A DNA stretch of 64,000 bases from Aotearoamyces nothofagi (Eukaryota; Ascomycota; Leotiomycetes; Leotiales; Tympanidaceae): positions 310,001-374,000 of the forward strand of contig JADDTR010000001.1 in NCBI GenBank assembly GCA_015345905.1, read 5' to 3'. Both the position numbers and the translations under genes were made by a program. The notes below the pieces were generated by a model. It was not told the origin of the DNA. It searched no databases and saw only the letters and a list, made by a program, of their open reading frames with translations. Below are positions 12,079 to 24,149 of this stretch, piece after piece. How positions within the stretch are numbered: position 1 is the stretch's first letter; each line of letters begins with the position of its first letter.

Positions 12079-14671
12079 CTACAGTTGTATCAATCCCCCC
12101 CCCGGCTCTTCTTCATTCAAGAATTCCAATCCAGCTACAGCCTTTCCATCACAAGCTCTCTCCAATGCTAGAAATGCGAAATGACCCCCTACAACAGGTC
12201 GAGCAAAGAAGTTTGGTCCAGGAAAGCCGCCACTGCCTTCTGTCAAGTAAAGATCTGTGAATGGTCGATCTAGAGCCATATCACATTAGTTGGAACCTTC
12301 ACCAGACGATTCGTAGTTGACTGTTCACATACCAGTAATTACTGTTTCATTTATCCACAATGCGATGCTATCCAATATCTCCCCTCTAACCTTCTTGCTC
12401 GTGACAGCTGCGGCAAAGAATTCCCAATCACTCTTGGTGTATAAGTGTCTGCTATCCAACGGCAGGCCATATTTCTGGCGGACATTGTGATACCAATCAC
12501 TTTGTATCTGGTAAATTCTCTCATCTACAAAGGCCGTCCTTGAAGCCTTCCTTGAAGTAATCCTGTTGAGCGGCTTCTGCTGACTATGACTCGGTACACC
12601 TCCCGTGGATGGAGAGAGATGAAAGCAAAGAAGGGAATCCGCAAAAAGGTTATAGATCGTGGTCCATGATCCCTGCCATGTGTATGCTAGCTTGAAATGT
12701 GTACCATCTCTTGAAAGGCCATACTCCTCCCATTTCTTGATATAGACGTCGGATATGTTGCGGTAATATTGCGCGTCTTCGGTCTTGCCCAGGATCTCTG
12801 AGATGCCACTCATAGCCCTAATACCAATCACTCCTTTAAGAGCCAAATTGGTCTGGTTTGCAAGCCAGCCCGCAAAGTCATCCGTCGACAGCTGGTTACT
12901 AGGGATCAAGGCTTCGCGCACGAGATACCCCGTCCATTGTGTCCAAAGCTTGTACGTCCTCTCAACCCACTTACGAGCTTGCTTCTCTCCCTTTCCACCG
13001 ACAGGTCCTCCCCAGGAGTCATCTATCCCATCGTTACTAACGGTCAAGGCGAAGGGGGTCTCGCCTGCTACATCGTAACTGTTCTCGCCAACAGCAGACC
13101 AGATACTAGCAGGCTCAGTATCGTACTTCAAAGAGTTGGCCAATGCAAGGCCCATAATTAGCATGTCTCCGCTTTCTTCAACGGGCATGTATTCGTCATT
13201 TCCATCAGAGTGTCCTGTTGCGTTTGGGTACACCCCTAAATCATGGAGACAATACTTATTTGGATACTGACCACTCAGCTGGTACTCAAACCCCGGTTCC
13301 AAAAGATAGGCCAGCCATCTCGGATTTGTGTATAAGAAGAACGGGAACGCTGGAAAAATCACGTCGACTGTCTGAATATCACCGTTTGAGGATATCTCCT
13401 TGAGAAATATCAGTGGGTTATCTGGGGTTCCTGAAAAAGTAGTAGCACCCATTACCTGGCGTGCAGATAATTCCACAATTCCTTTATAGTCTTCAGAACC
13501 TGACTTTAATGCATCCTGTGCAAGCTGTCCGGAGTAATTGGTTGCTAGTTTAGACGCAGATTCGAAATCGAGATAGTGGAAAATAAGAAGTCTCTCGGTT
13601 GTAAAAAACCAAGATGCCCATAGGGGCCTCATAAAAGTCAGACCTCGTGATGATGCGTATTGAATGACAGGATCCTGTACGTGGGCAATTGTAAATAGGA
13701 CACTGTCGTGGGAGACACCCTTGTCCGTGAGAGCGGTGCCATTGAGCTTGAAAGACTTGGAGAAGGCAAATACAGGCTCTTCGTCCATTATCTTCCTGAA
13801 TTCGCCGTCATCGGTATTCTGCAACCCACCGGTGCGCGAAAACCGTTGTCGTAATAGAGCGGAGGTGCCAGCTTCGTGATAAACATCGGAGGGTCCGGTA
13901 AAATATAGTGTTCCCCATTCCGCCCGGTCACTGGTCTCTGTCAGTAATTGTTCCTCGGCCCTCTGGATCTTCCACGTCTTCAGTGCAGGCGTGGCCGAGT
14001 CCGTAAGGACATGGTTTTCGAGCTTCCATTGGATCTTGCTCTCTCTGTTTCCACTGACCCACTCCCCATTGAGGTCAACATATATGTCGACGTCAAACCC
14101 CCCGCTTACATATATTTTAATATATGACGCTGGTATAGCTTGTCGGAGGGTTGATGTCGGTGTAATCGGTGACAGAAAGGATAGTATCACCTCCACGGGT
14201 TCATTTAGAGAGCTCGGGATCGGGATATAGTAGGTCAAATTTGTGACAGAGGCATCAAAAGTTGCGCCTTTGTAGATAGGGTACGAAATATTGAAACTAC
14301 ATCAAATAATATTAGTTTTTGTAATAAGGAGTAATAGGTTGAGCATACATATCCCCAGAGGTAGGAAGAGAGTCCTGCGGTCTTCCAAGAAGTGGATATA
14401 CGGTATCAGATTTGGGAACAGCTGCAAGTACAGAGAAGCCAATCTATACAATACATTAGATAGTTGTATGTACAGTGACAGATGCAGAATAGCATACTGA
14501 ATGGCCTGTATAGAACATCGGCCAATGTTCCCATGGGGCATCTCTAGCGGCCCCTAGCCAAGCACTTAGGTATGGTGTGCGTACAATTAGCGGCAAAGTA
14601 CCAGGTGTCAGCGTCGAGGCTTCTGTTAAAGTGGCCGCGACGGCAGCAACAAAGATAGCCCACCACTGCAT
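12079..14671 (-). CDS. gtaA: Secreted glutaminase A-type protein (DUF5127/DUF4965/DUF1793)
   Basis: Exons on the minus strand are 14671-14498, 14443-14349, 14296-12333 and 12269-12079; all introns are GT-AG and the model gives 807 aa. The start at 14671 gives MQWWAIFVAAVAATLTEA, a clear signal peptide, so the enzyme should be secreted. The body carries the GtaA family landmarks: TPYLSAWLG near the N-terminus, PAFPFFLYTNPRWLAYLLEP, HDLGVYPNATGHSDGNDEYMP, and the C-terminal GGFPGPNFFARPVVGGHFA. Fungal members hydrolyse L-glutamine to glutamate outside the cell. A run of nine C (12095-12103, G on the coding strand) lies in the last codons (EEPGGGLIQL) and is a place where sequencing errors could alter the C-terminus. 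Confidence 0.92.
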
Positions 14672-15650
14672 CTTGAAACTCCAAAGTGTCGGCAAGCAGG
14701 AGAGCTTTGGTAGATTGTTACTATCCTTGTAATTTTCGGGTGATAGCTATTGCAACGGAAAGTAGAATCAGTCTCTGTAGGTAAAACATCAGAATGGTTG
14801 TGGCCACGGTATTATATTTGTCTTCCAGGTCTGCACAGGATCAATTGCCGATGGAGTAGAGGTGTGGAGCAACTGATGTCAGAACAGCGCTCGAGCCGTC
14901 AGATACGAAGCTGGTGCACAGACCACATCAACATGACATCCGACTGTGGGGTAGGTACCTGACGCTAAGAGACAACTCCTGTGTTTCCGCTGCCTGCAGG
15001 TACAGTACGATCTAAATACGTACAGGATTTTAGTTATTATGATGATCAGCATTATCAGCATAAGGACAGCTAGGTATTGTCGGACTTAGGGTTAAGGCTA
15101 AGATTGCTTTGCTAATATGACTGATCCTTTTGTCAATGGGCTGAGAATAAGCTATTATAATGAGAAAGAGACGTCAAGTCCGTTTAAGAGCAGTATTAGC
15201 AGATGCCTCTTACCCTTATCAACACCTAAGAGACCTTATTCTAGTCAGGAGTCTCTGGGAAAATCTCCAGCTTTCCATCTTGAGTATTCAGGACTGGTTT
15301 CTTTTCGAGCGCGGCACCTTACGAGACTGCTAGACGCGTTTGTCTAAATAAAGGTGTTCGCAACGACCCTGGTAGATTATCTCTTTGTTGTACATCATAT
15401 TGACTGCTGAAGCAAATGAATTATATGCATAAGTGAAAAGAAAAGCACGAGGTACACATACTAAATTCTAGAATCAGGATGGAGCGTGGAAAGGAGGACT
15501 CTAGCACGTGTCCGGGGTAAGTAAGGGGAACTTAAGCGAAGTTTCCACAACTCGGCATAATTCCGAGTGGTAACCTATTCAACACGCCAATATCGGACAA
15601 CCAATACTGAAGGAACTGCTGCATTGTGATGCCTATGCCTCAACGTCGGT
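14672..15650. promoter_or_regulatory. Divergent intergenic region, glutaminase / LCHN-like gene
   Basis: 979 bp between divergent start codons. A CACGTG hexamer lies at 15505-15510. Small ORFs here look random and I see no gene. Confidence 0.5.
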
Positions 15651-17548
15651 ATGGCCGCTGTACGTCGAGGCCAAGGGTCTATGAAACTCGACGTTCCGAA
15701 TAACTCTCTCCCTGACATTCCTTCAATATCCGCTCTCTTCCTTATCTATTTCGACATCAAAGCCGGCTACACTATAAGCTGGAAACGCTCTTTACCTGGC
15801 ATTGAGCTCGACGGTGTCGTCGAATACAAGAGCCTTCCATCTGGACTGCACACTGTCAAAGAAGACCTAATATATTTTGTTCATGAAAACTATGCAGGCC
15901 TCAGCGCGTTCGTAAATGCGCCAGCTGCTCAGGCATCTAGAAATGCGCGTATGATAGCTGTGGGCATTTTAGTACCATTAAGCTATGGCAGGCTTGGCAG
16001 GAGCTGGAAGCATGCTGAGAATCTCAAAGTCCTAGCCAAGTAAGTCTCGCTTTTCATGTTCCTTAGTAATACGTGATATTAATCAGAATTGTAGCAAGCT
16101 CGTCTTAGAGACTACGGATACGAAAGCTCTAGATGGCTACTGGGAATCGCATAAGGCCGAAGATAAGGGGGGACAGATAGAAAGGAGCTTGTTGATAGAC
16201 TCTCCTGCTGATATTACATTCAAACCCATGGGCCAGCAGTCAAGGCAACGGAATGGGCATAACCGGAATCGATCAGCATCAGACGGTACTGCACTATTGC
16301 CTCCTGGGCAGAGACTGTCTATACACCACCCGGCATGGAGTTTGACCACATTACTGGACACGTTTGGGCCTCTTATATTCCCCATATATCGTGCAGCTTT
16401 ACTGCGCAAACGAATCCTGATCTCGTGCCATGTACCAGTTCAGGAGCCCTGCGATTTTGGTATTTTCATCAATTGTCAAACCCAGAGGCAGTCCTACACT
16501 AACATTAGTTCTAGTATATAACCTCTCTGTTCTTTCCAACATTCCTCTCGCTGTATCGAATATTATTTCCCCGGCTGCATCATCGCAACGCCTTAGACCG
16601 CTATTCGCTATTGGTGTCCATGATATCCCTTTCTTAGAATACGACCTCCTTGTCTCTACAGCGCCTCCGGCAACACCTGCACTTGAAGATAATGATTTTG
16701 ATACAGAAGATGCAGGTCATGGTTGGGTCGCGTGCACAACAGACGACATTTTAGCTATGAAGGACAGGTTCTACGATGTGTTGATTACCATACCCGCATC
16801 GCACTCGAAAGAGTCCGCAGAGAAGAGCTGGCCAAAAGTTGAATCTCCACGAGGAAATGACGTGAAAGCCTCCCAGCGCGATCTGCGCCGCTACAAGGCC
16901 TTGCGATGGGGCCTATCTCGTGCCTCTCAGCCGCATAATGATGTCCCTTTTAACGAGGTTGCTTCTGAACCAAGCGACCATGAGGTCCAACCATCAAACG
17001 AGACTTTTATAGGTGATAACCCCATGCTGGATATTCCGGACACAGATGATATTGTTGACCCTTTATCCTGGTCCGCACTCGCCTACTCAGGGTTCATGTG
17101 GTGGGCTTCTGCGGGTGAGGGCTGCATTGCCTTAGATGATGAAACCGAAAGCGATAGCGTCCTCCTTGATAGTTTAGACCTAGATCCCCAAACACCACGA
17201 CCGGCGCGAGCACATTCACTCTCTTCGACATCAGGCCAGACAGCCAAACGCGAAATGGCAATCATTGCCTACTTCCATCGGCTGACAACGCTCATGCTTA
17301 CTACTTTATCTGATATTGTCGATGCGACAGACTCAGACGACGAGCAGGACGACTCACCTCTCCAAACCGAAGGAGAGGATGAGGGACCAACAGTATACAT
17401 TAGCAGCGATGACATAGTACGGATGGGACTTGACGAATGGAGCGCTAAAGACCATGCTTTTGTTGAGGATCTAGTCAAGACGTATTTTGGACGCAGAGCA
17501 CGGATTGAGAGCAGAAGTGTGGATGTCTGTGGCATTAGAATTTGCTAA
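15651..17548 (+). CDS. LCHN/DENND11-like protein (DUF2347-DUF4484)
   Basis: Exons 15651-16039, 16095-16459 and 16515-17548 (introns GTAAGT...TAG and GTATTT...CTAG) give 595 aa. The N-terminus SALFLIYFDIKAGYTISWKRSLPG and the segment LIFPIYRAALLRKRILI...VPVQEPCDFVYNLSVLSNIP belong to the LCHN group of DENN-like proteins (DENND11; Avl9-related in yeast), thought to act in membrane traffic. The C-terminus with MWWASAGE and the final ARIESRSVDVCGIRIC is the DUF4484 part. An acidic linker (DSDDEQDDS) precedes it. Molecular function is not established for the fungal proteins. The gene is divergent from the glutaminase, which does not suggest a shared job. Confidence 0.85.
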
Positions 17549-19120
17549 AAGGCCAGCCTGCTGAACTTTGTTTGCACATTTCCGTTTAGCCTTGGAGTCT
17601 TGGAGTCAAAAGGTGCAGTTCTTCGAAATCGGCTGAATTAAACGATTACACCTGTCAGTATTTGGCAGCACCCAATGGCCATAATGTTTCCATTCCCTAT
17701 GACACATCTAATTGAAATTCTATGAATTCTATGCACGTGTGCTTCCCTCACGGTATGGCTTCTTATAATATATTAGGTAGTAAAACTCAAGCTGTAAGTT
17801 AAGCGGTAACAAATATTAAATAATTAAATTGCCTACCGCTAAGACATTGTCAGCAAGACTATAGACATTTAATGGTTTCTTTGCCCTTTCCTCACACTTG
17901 GGCCGAAGGCTCTACTCCACCAATGATGAGCTTGTTTGTATTGAACTAAGGCAATAACTGTTGGTGGCCGAAGATGACACGATGAATGACCGCGACGATG
18001 AAACGGTACTTGATAGAGCCATTAAACCCCGAAAGGAACTCCTATAGAGTCTATACAGAGTACAAAGCCGCTAAGGTCCAAGGTCTTTAGCAACATAAAG
18101 CTCAACAGAGATCCTCCTCCACACGTCTCGTTTGTATAGCCCAGCTATTCACTTGGGTGGTCGAGGCCGCGTAGGCGTTGCATTGGAACTCCACCAAGAA
18201 TGCCTCGATCAATAAGATTTCGACAACCTAAGGATTACTACCAAATCAGTAGAATACTGATAGGTTTGATATGTGCTCCTTTAGGGAATTATTCGGAGGT
18301 ACCAAAGTAAGCAAGACTAGATTACTAGTTCATAACTAGTTGATAACTGGTGGCAATCTAGTTATATATCTACAGTAGTAACTATGGTACCTAGGACCTA
18401 GGTAGATCACGGATCGTTATAGACCGGCTGGACTATTCTCTATATATTATATACTCTGTTTCTTTTATATTCTACATTTATTATATATATTATCTTAGAT
18501 AGCAAACCAATTGAATCCTTGGCGGATTTCTCGGCGGCGGGCTGATATTTACTTCTCCAGCTTCCTTCTCCAGCCTCCAGCTCCTTCATCGAGCAGTCTG
18601 GGTTTCGAGTAAAAATACCTCGCCAACTGACAACTGTCGACAGCATATATATTTTGTTAAGGGGAGCTAAGAACGATCAAATATCAATATCCTTCCCAGC
18701 GACATTACCTCTACATAGCTACTAGTCCTCGCAGTATGAAACAACACAGCAGCAGTTGCGCCGACAGATGCCGAATGCCAGACGAACAACTATCAACTCT
18801 GCATCCATCAGCCCTGTCATGCCTGTCAGCTCGGGCGGCCACGCGAATCACACCGCCTTTTAAGATGCGCGGTGAACACAGCACGGTCTTCGGTTCAGCC
18901 TCACTGCATTAGCCTCCTGCGAAAAGCTGCAGACGTGACAATGTGGTTTGGCGGGGTTTGCTCTGCGCCGACGACGTCTCAATGGCTTCTAACACCTGGC
19001 TTCTCTACTTGCTCAGTTGCAAACTGTTTGGAAATTCACGCGTTTTGCTCTAGGTCATGCGTGCCTGATGCCTTTGACTTTTGCGGCTGCTTCTGCTCGT
19101 TGTGACGACTTTACGTAGCG
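17549..19120. other. Intergenic with AT-rich patches
   Basis: 1.57 kb between two plus-strand genes. AT-rich stretches occur around 17760-17840 and 18300-18500; the second repeats CTAGTTA-like words and runs of TATA. I see no coding gene, terminal repeats or target-site duplication. The last few hundred bases should be the promoter of the CorA-like gene. Confidence 0.45.
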
Positions 19121-20807
19121 ATGGACGATTATATGTTTGACTACCATGTGGAGAGGTGCAAATCGGTCTACGAAGCTACGAGCTCTCTAGAGATATTTTC
19201 CTACTCGGTATGGCTGCTACTGCCACTTCCACTTCTGGCAATTGAGCTGAGTGCTGTACTGACCCGAGGCATGGCAGGATCCGTCTCTCAACTCAGTCGA
19301 AGAGCATCCTCTTACGCCCGATGAATTCGAGAACTTTCTAAATCGAAGGGTAATACATCTGGAAGCTATGAGTTCTCGAAAAGCTGTCGGTTGCTGATAG
19401 ATACTGTCTATTTCTAGGGCGCTTTTGCTCCAAGAACGCTTTCAGATGGAGTCGTGCAACTGGGCGGCATGCGATTAGTGCCAGTATTCCCGTGCTTGAA
19501 ATTGGATGATAGAAGCTGACCAATTCTTCAGTCTCCAACAAAATGCCAAGCATCCCGAGACGTTTGCGCCGAATTATATCAGCCTCAAACCCCCAGCCTA
19601 TGTGTCCATGGTCAAGACGTTATATTTGCCATATAGAGCTATAGAAAGCACTAGTGCCGTGGGCCCATTCTTTTGGTCTTCTTTTGATAAGAATGAAAAG
19701 AATCCGAAACTCAAAATAGTTTACAGAAAGAGCGATGTGAGAAAAAAGGGACTTACTCGGGGCTGGGAGTTGATGCTTTCCCATGACATGAACAATGACC
19801 TCACTACTGGTTTCTGCAAAGGCACACCTAGTTCTGACATTGTTGAATGTATGAAGCATCTAAAAGCCTGTGTCCGTCAAATTGGCCATCCTATGCTACT
19901 CCCTATCATTATCTTCAGCCACGACATGTCCGCCAAGACCGATATTAAGCAACGAGAAGCACGTGACTGGTTGCGAAAGCTCGAGCACGCTGTGAGCATG
20001 CGAACTGAGATCGACGATAAAGAAAGCTACGTTGACAAAGACGGTTTAGTTGATTTTGATTTGATTAACAGGCATCTCGTGGAATGCCATTCTCAAGTAC
20101 TCTGGAAGCGCCCAACGGCATATCTACAGATTCTGGATGGTTTTTTGGAAAGTATGAAGAGCTTCCATGAACATCTACCAGAGGAAAAGAATCAGGCACA
20201 TATGAAGGAGTTGCATCATAGTATGATCTCGCGAATCGAGTTCTATAAAAAGAAGCTCCAAGGTCTCGACAGCTATGCATATACCACCTTACAGAGACTA
20301 GAGATACAGAGAGCTGCTGTAAGGAACTGACCTGATTTAGTAGAATTTCTGCTAATTTTCTCTTTATAGCTGTACAACATAATTGCTCAGCGAGAGAGTA
20401 AGCTGAACTTCCAAATGGCTGGAGAACAGAGGAAGCTCGCCCACTCCAGTAAACGGGACTCAACAGCACAGAAGACAATTGCACTTCTTGGGGCCGTCTT
20501 TTTACCTGGCGCATATCTTTCTTCCGTCTTCTCTATGACGTTTTTCAACTTCCAAAATGAAGAAGATGGGACGCCTGTCGTGTCTTCACAGTTCTGGATT
20601 TACTGGATTGTCACTATCCCCTTAACAATCTTCATCGTTGGGCTGTGGTATGTTTGGGAGCGGAGGAGGGAAAAGAGATATGAGCTAGAAGATACGGCTC
20701 TTGAAAAGGGTGTTGAAACAATGGAGATCCAGATCCAAACGGCAATGCGTAAGAGGACTATGAGCAAAGTTGCAACCTGGGATACGAAAGGAAGTAGTAC
20801 CGAGTGA
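19121..20807 (+). CDS. CorA-like membrane protein lacking the GMN motif
   Basis: Five exons, 19121-19207, 19278-19349, 19418-19491, 19532-20318 and 20370-20807, give 485 aa. The C-terminus has the CorA layout: a long helix (LYNIIAQRESKLNFQMAGEQ), then two membrane segments at about 376-397 and 415-435 joined by a short acidic loop, and a basic cytosolic tail. The signature GMN of true CorA Mg2+ channels is replaced by FSMTFFNF after the first segment, as in many fungal CorA-like proteins of unknown substrate. The N-terminus holds FENFLNRRGAFAP and HPETFAPNYISL, typical of this fungal group. Intron 3 (19492-19531) would be only 40 nt with donor GTGCTT; it is the weakest part of the model, and a sequence error is the alternative. 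Confidence 0.8.
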
Positions 20808-21349
20808 GGGACGGGTATGAGCCAAACGACGGCATGATCTAACGAGATACGATTGAACGCCAGAACGAATGGGTTTACCATATAAGAATTTTACCATATA
20901 AAATGAAGGCGGTTGCATTTTTTCCCGGAAACTCTATTCTGTTAAATAGAAGAATATAAGAAGTTCTAGGTTGAGGTAGTTCCACGTGACAAGCCCCATA
21001 GAAAGTGGCCTGTGAGTGATGTCACTGCTCTTTCCTCCACTCCGTCACTATCCCGTACATCCGATTGATAACGCTGGTTAACTCTCCTTTCTCATGTAAA
21101 TCATGCCATGTATCGCAGTTTCATTCCACGAATATGGCCCTTACGTACAGATCATACCTTGTTGTCACTCCGTCTATTCGGAACTGTTCGGTTAAGTCCC
21201 CTTTTTTTTGGAATAACTTATTTGGTACACCAATGACATAAAAGGCAGCGAGTAAGCCATCTCTCTAAAATTTCATTCTCTGCTTGTCAAAATCTTCCTT
21301 CTTGTAATATTTCGAGCCCAATCAACCACAAGTATTATCTCCAAGCATT
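20808..21349. promoter_or_regulatory. Intergenic upstream of SnoaL-like gene
   Basis: 542 bp between tandem genes. A CCACGTGAC E-box-like site lies at 20982-20990. Otherwise no structure I can name. Confidence 0.45.
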
Positions 21350-22244
21350 ATGGCACCATCTAGTACCCCCCCGCCAGCCCTACATCCCAATCTCGAGAAC
21401 CTACTCGAGATCCTCGACGCCAAGGAAGACGCATCTGCAGTCAGAACTGGTCCGAAGTTAGGGGAGAAAGTCTACAATGTTACTCATAAAGAGGTTCAGC
21501 CGGAAACCTATAATAATATCAATGGCATGACAATTGATATGCTCGACCGCTTCTCCGTTTCAGAGCTTTGTAAGGGCTGGGCTGTGTACGGCGATGCTTC
21601 GGAGTGGAAGAATTTCCGCTCACTATTCACTAGCGAGGATGCTTATATATGGAGTAGTACGTTTCTCCACCCTTTCATCAATGCATGCTTTGTGTCCGTA
21701 CTAATAAAGTGCCTGAACAGCCTGGGGTGGTAAACGTGCCGTCGATGACTTTATCAAGGTATCTAAAGAGGGAAGAGAAAAGGGAGATTTCATCATGCAT
21801 CGAGAAAACGGCACCCTTGTCGACCTAAACTCAATGACAAACAGGGCAATCGGCAAGATGAAGGTAACCATCTCCCAACGCTTCAGCTTTCCTACCAAAT
21901 ACTCCTCAACTGTACGTTTCGACGTCGACTGTGATTGCCGCTTCATCTTCTTCTGTACCAAGTCGTCGCATCCATCCATTTCGTGGAAGATCAAGTATGT
22001 CAAGGTAATCTATGAGAAAGACAAGTTGGTCCCAGTTGATGGACCACGGGTGAGAGTTAATGCTAGTGAATTAGAGAAGTACCCCGAAGGATATAGGTAC
22101 TTGGCTGTGGCGGAGAGTCTCTTGGGCTATAAGGTTTTGAATGATTTGCCAACCTTGGCGAATCCAGGACATGCAAAGATGTATGACGCTATAGATCAGT
22201 GGCTTAGGGGACAGGAGATTGATCTGTCTTGGGAGGGCAGGTAA
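21350..22244 (+). CDS. SnoaL-like domain protein (scytalone dehydratase-like fold)
   Basis: Exons 21350-21656 and 21721-22244 (intron GTACGT...AACAG) give 276 aa. The sequence around [37 protein letters not shown], restored by the splice, is the start of a SnoaL-like alpha+beta barrel, followed by the beta-rich IGKMKVTISQRF and VRFDVDCDCRFIFF. A Pro-rich N-terminal tail (SSTPPPALHPN) precedes the domain. Related fungal proteins are annotated as SnoaL-like; some relatives are dehydratases or cyclases, but no catalytic residues can be assigned here. No signal peptide is seen. The neighbours do not suggest a biosynthetic cluster. Confidence 0.75.
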
Positions 22245-22921
22245 CGGAACATTGAGATAGTGATGGTCCCGTTGTATTATGAATGATGAGGCGACCAAAC
22301 TCTCTGCATCTGGCTATAGATGTAACCAGCCGGAAATGTAAAGCATATATCTCAATATTGCTTTTAAGGATTGGTTGGATACTGGTGCGGTCGCTGGGAT
22401 CTGGCAACAGATAACAATGCAGAAGGCCTGACTGGGTGGTTGTGCCAATTCCTCGCTTTCGAAGGTATTGAAAGATACGGTGTGAAAGAAAATAGCTAGC
22501 AGACAGACGCAATAAAAGCAAGAAATAAGCCCAGTGTTAGCAATGAAAGTAAATTCGCATGTGAGTTTATTGTTTCTTTAAAATAGTGGCCGTGCTTGAA
22601 AGACTGCTAACATAGCTTATTGACCGCGTGGGGATCTATTTGCCCCGAATCTAGGTCTCCTAAGCTTAAAACTAGGCCACGTCAAGATCGACCAGGCTGA
22701 GAGTCTTTAAGCCTTCTCTTTATGCAGCAAGCATAGGACTCCATGGCTACAAACAGGTCTCTACCAGCTGTCAATTCGCAACTGTAGTTCTTGAGCCACT
22801 AATTCGCGACGTCTCTGGCCCAGCCTCATTGAAGATATTTTCCTCCCAATTCCCATAATGAATCACGGCCAGTAAAACAGCTGGTGTATATGTGCTCCTA
22901 GTGGATGCAAAAGCCAGTCTC
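22245..22921. other. Convergent intergenic (3' UTRs)
   Basis: 677 bp between the SnoaL-like stop (plus) and the NAT3 stop (minus). No gene seen. Confidence 0.5.
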
Positions 22922-23543
22922 TCACCATACATCTCCGGGCTCGACTTCAAAATTCTCCCCATCCGCCCTAATATACTTCAAATTCTTATCCCTCCTACAC
23001 GGTTTTCGCATATCATACGCATCCTCACCATCTGCATCCGGATTCGTCGGATCATCCACATAGTAGTCCAGTACCTTTCTATAGACACTATATCCCATGC
23101 CACGATATAGACTTTGGGCGATCTTGTTGCTCTTCCGGACGAATAAATCAACGAACCAGGCATCGTATTCGTCGCCGGAGCGCTCAAGAGTCTGTGATAG
23201 GGTTCGTGCGAGTCCGAGGCGTCGTGCATGGGGGGCGACGGTCAATGCGGTAATGTGGGCGTGCCACGGCAGGTAGTGCTCGCTGAATTTGTAGTATGCG
23301 GGGGAGGCCTCGAGTTTGCCCATTACTGTGTAATTTGTTAAGAGTATTTCAGAGACACAGAGATCAGCACATACTATAAGCATCTACAGTGCCGTCTCTT
23401 CCATCTGCTGCGTTAAATAGATGTGGCCATCTTGCAAGGTATGAAAAGTAAAAATCCAAGCCATATGTCTCGGTCAACGGGTCCAGGTTCGTAGAGTTGA
23501 ATTTGAAGACATCCATTGCCTCGAAAGGGCGAATGGAAGTCAT
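22922..23543 (-). CDS. NAT3: NatB N-terminal acetyltransferase catalytic subunit (Naa20/Nat3)
   Basis: Exons on the minus strand are 23543-23375 and 23325-22922 (intron GTATGT...ACACAG), giving 190 aa. The N-terminus MTSIRPFEAMDVFKFN and the segment LDPLTETYGLDFYFSYLARWP are those of Naa20, the catalytic subunit of NatB, which acetylates nascent proteins starting Met-Asp/Glu/Asn/Gln at the ribosome. The acetyl-CoA loop RRLGLA (R/Q-x-x-G-x-A) and the following NKIAQSLYRGMGYSVYR are in place, and the protein ends in DVW as fungal homologues do. The spliced junction reads DAYIMGKLE, continuous with the GNAT core. Length fits the family. Confidence 0.95.
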
Positions 23544-24149
23544 CTTGAGAGTACTCGTAAGGTTGTAGCGAAGCAGCAGAGTGGATGGATGTACATGTAC
23601 AAAGACAGCCGTATGTGATGGGGTGCAAGAATTCTTGAGATTTTAGAAATACCTAGTTCCACTCATGAATCCCAAGTCGGCGTAAGGCGATTCAAGCTCC
23701 GATTGAGACCCGCCAACGTTCTCAGATATCACACTCCGGGCCGAGGTGTCTCCAAATAAGATGCTCATTTGTAGTAAGTGATATAGCATACCGCATTCCA
23801 AGAGGAAGTCAAAAGTCGGCGAGTAAGTTTAGCATTGGAAGTGTTTGTCTTCCGCATTGTTTTAATCTACCCCGATCCACCCACGAATTTCCACATCGGG
23901 CCAATCGCCCAAATTCCACGAGTTCATATCAAAGCGCAATTATAGCATGCGGAACCTTACGTCTCCACGTCGACCGTGCAGCAAAAACAATACCCGCCTT
24001 CAACAACGACCTGCCATACACTTCCGGCGTGAATTGAGATCCTTTGTGAGATCAAAGCGCCGCAAAACACGAGCGCTAGTGTAAGCATAACATTGAAACG
24101 CTGGAACGCTAGAACGGACGATTACCCGCTCAATACATTATCCGTCGCG
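23544..24149. promoter_or_regulatory. Divergent promoter region NAT3 / unknown gene
   Basis: 606 bp between divergent start codons. It contains no ORF of note and should supply both promoters. Confidence 0.5.
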
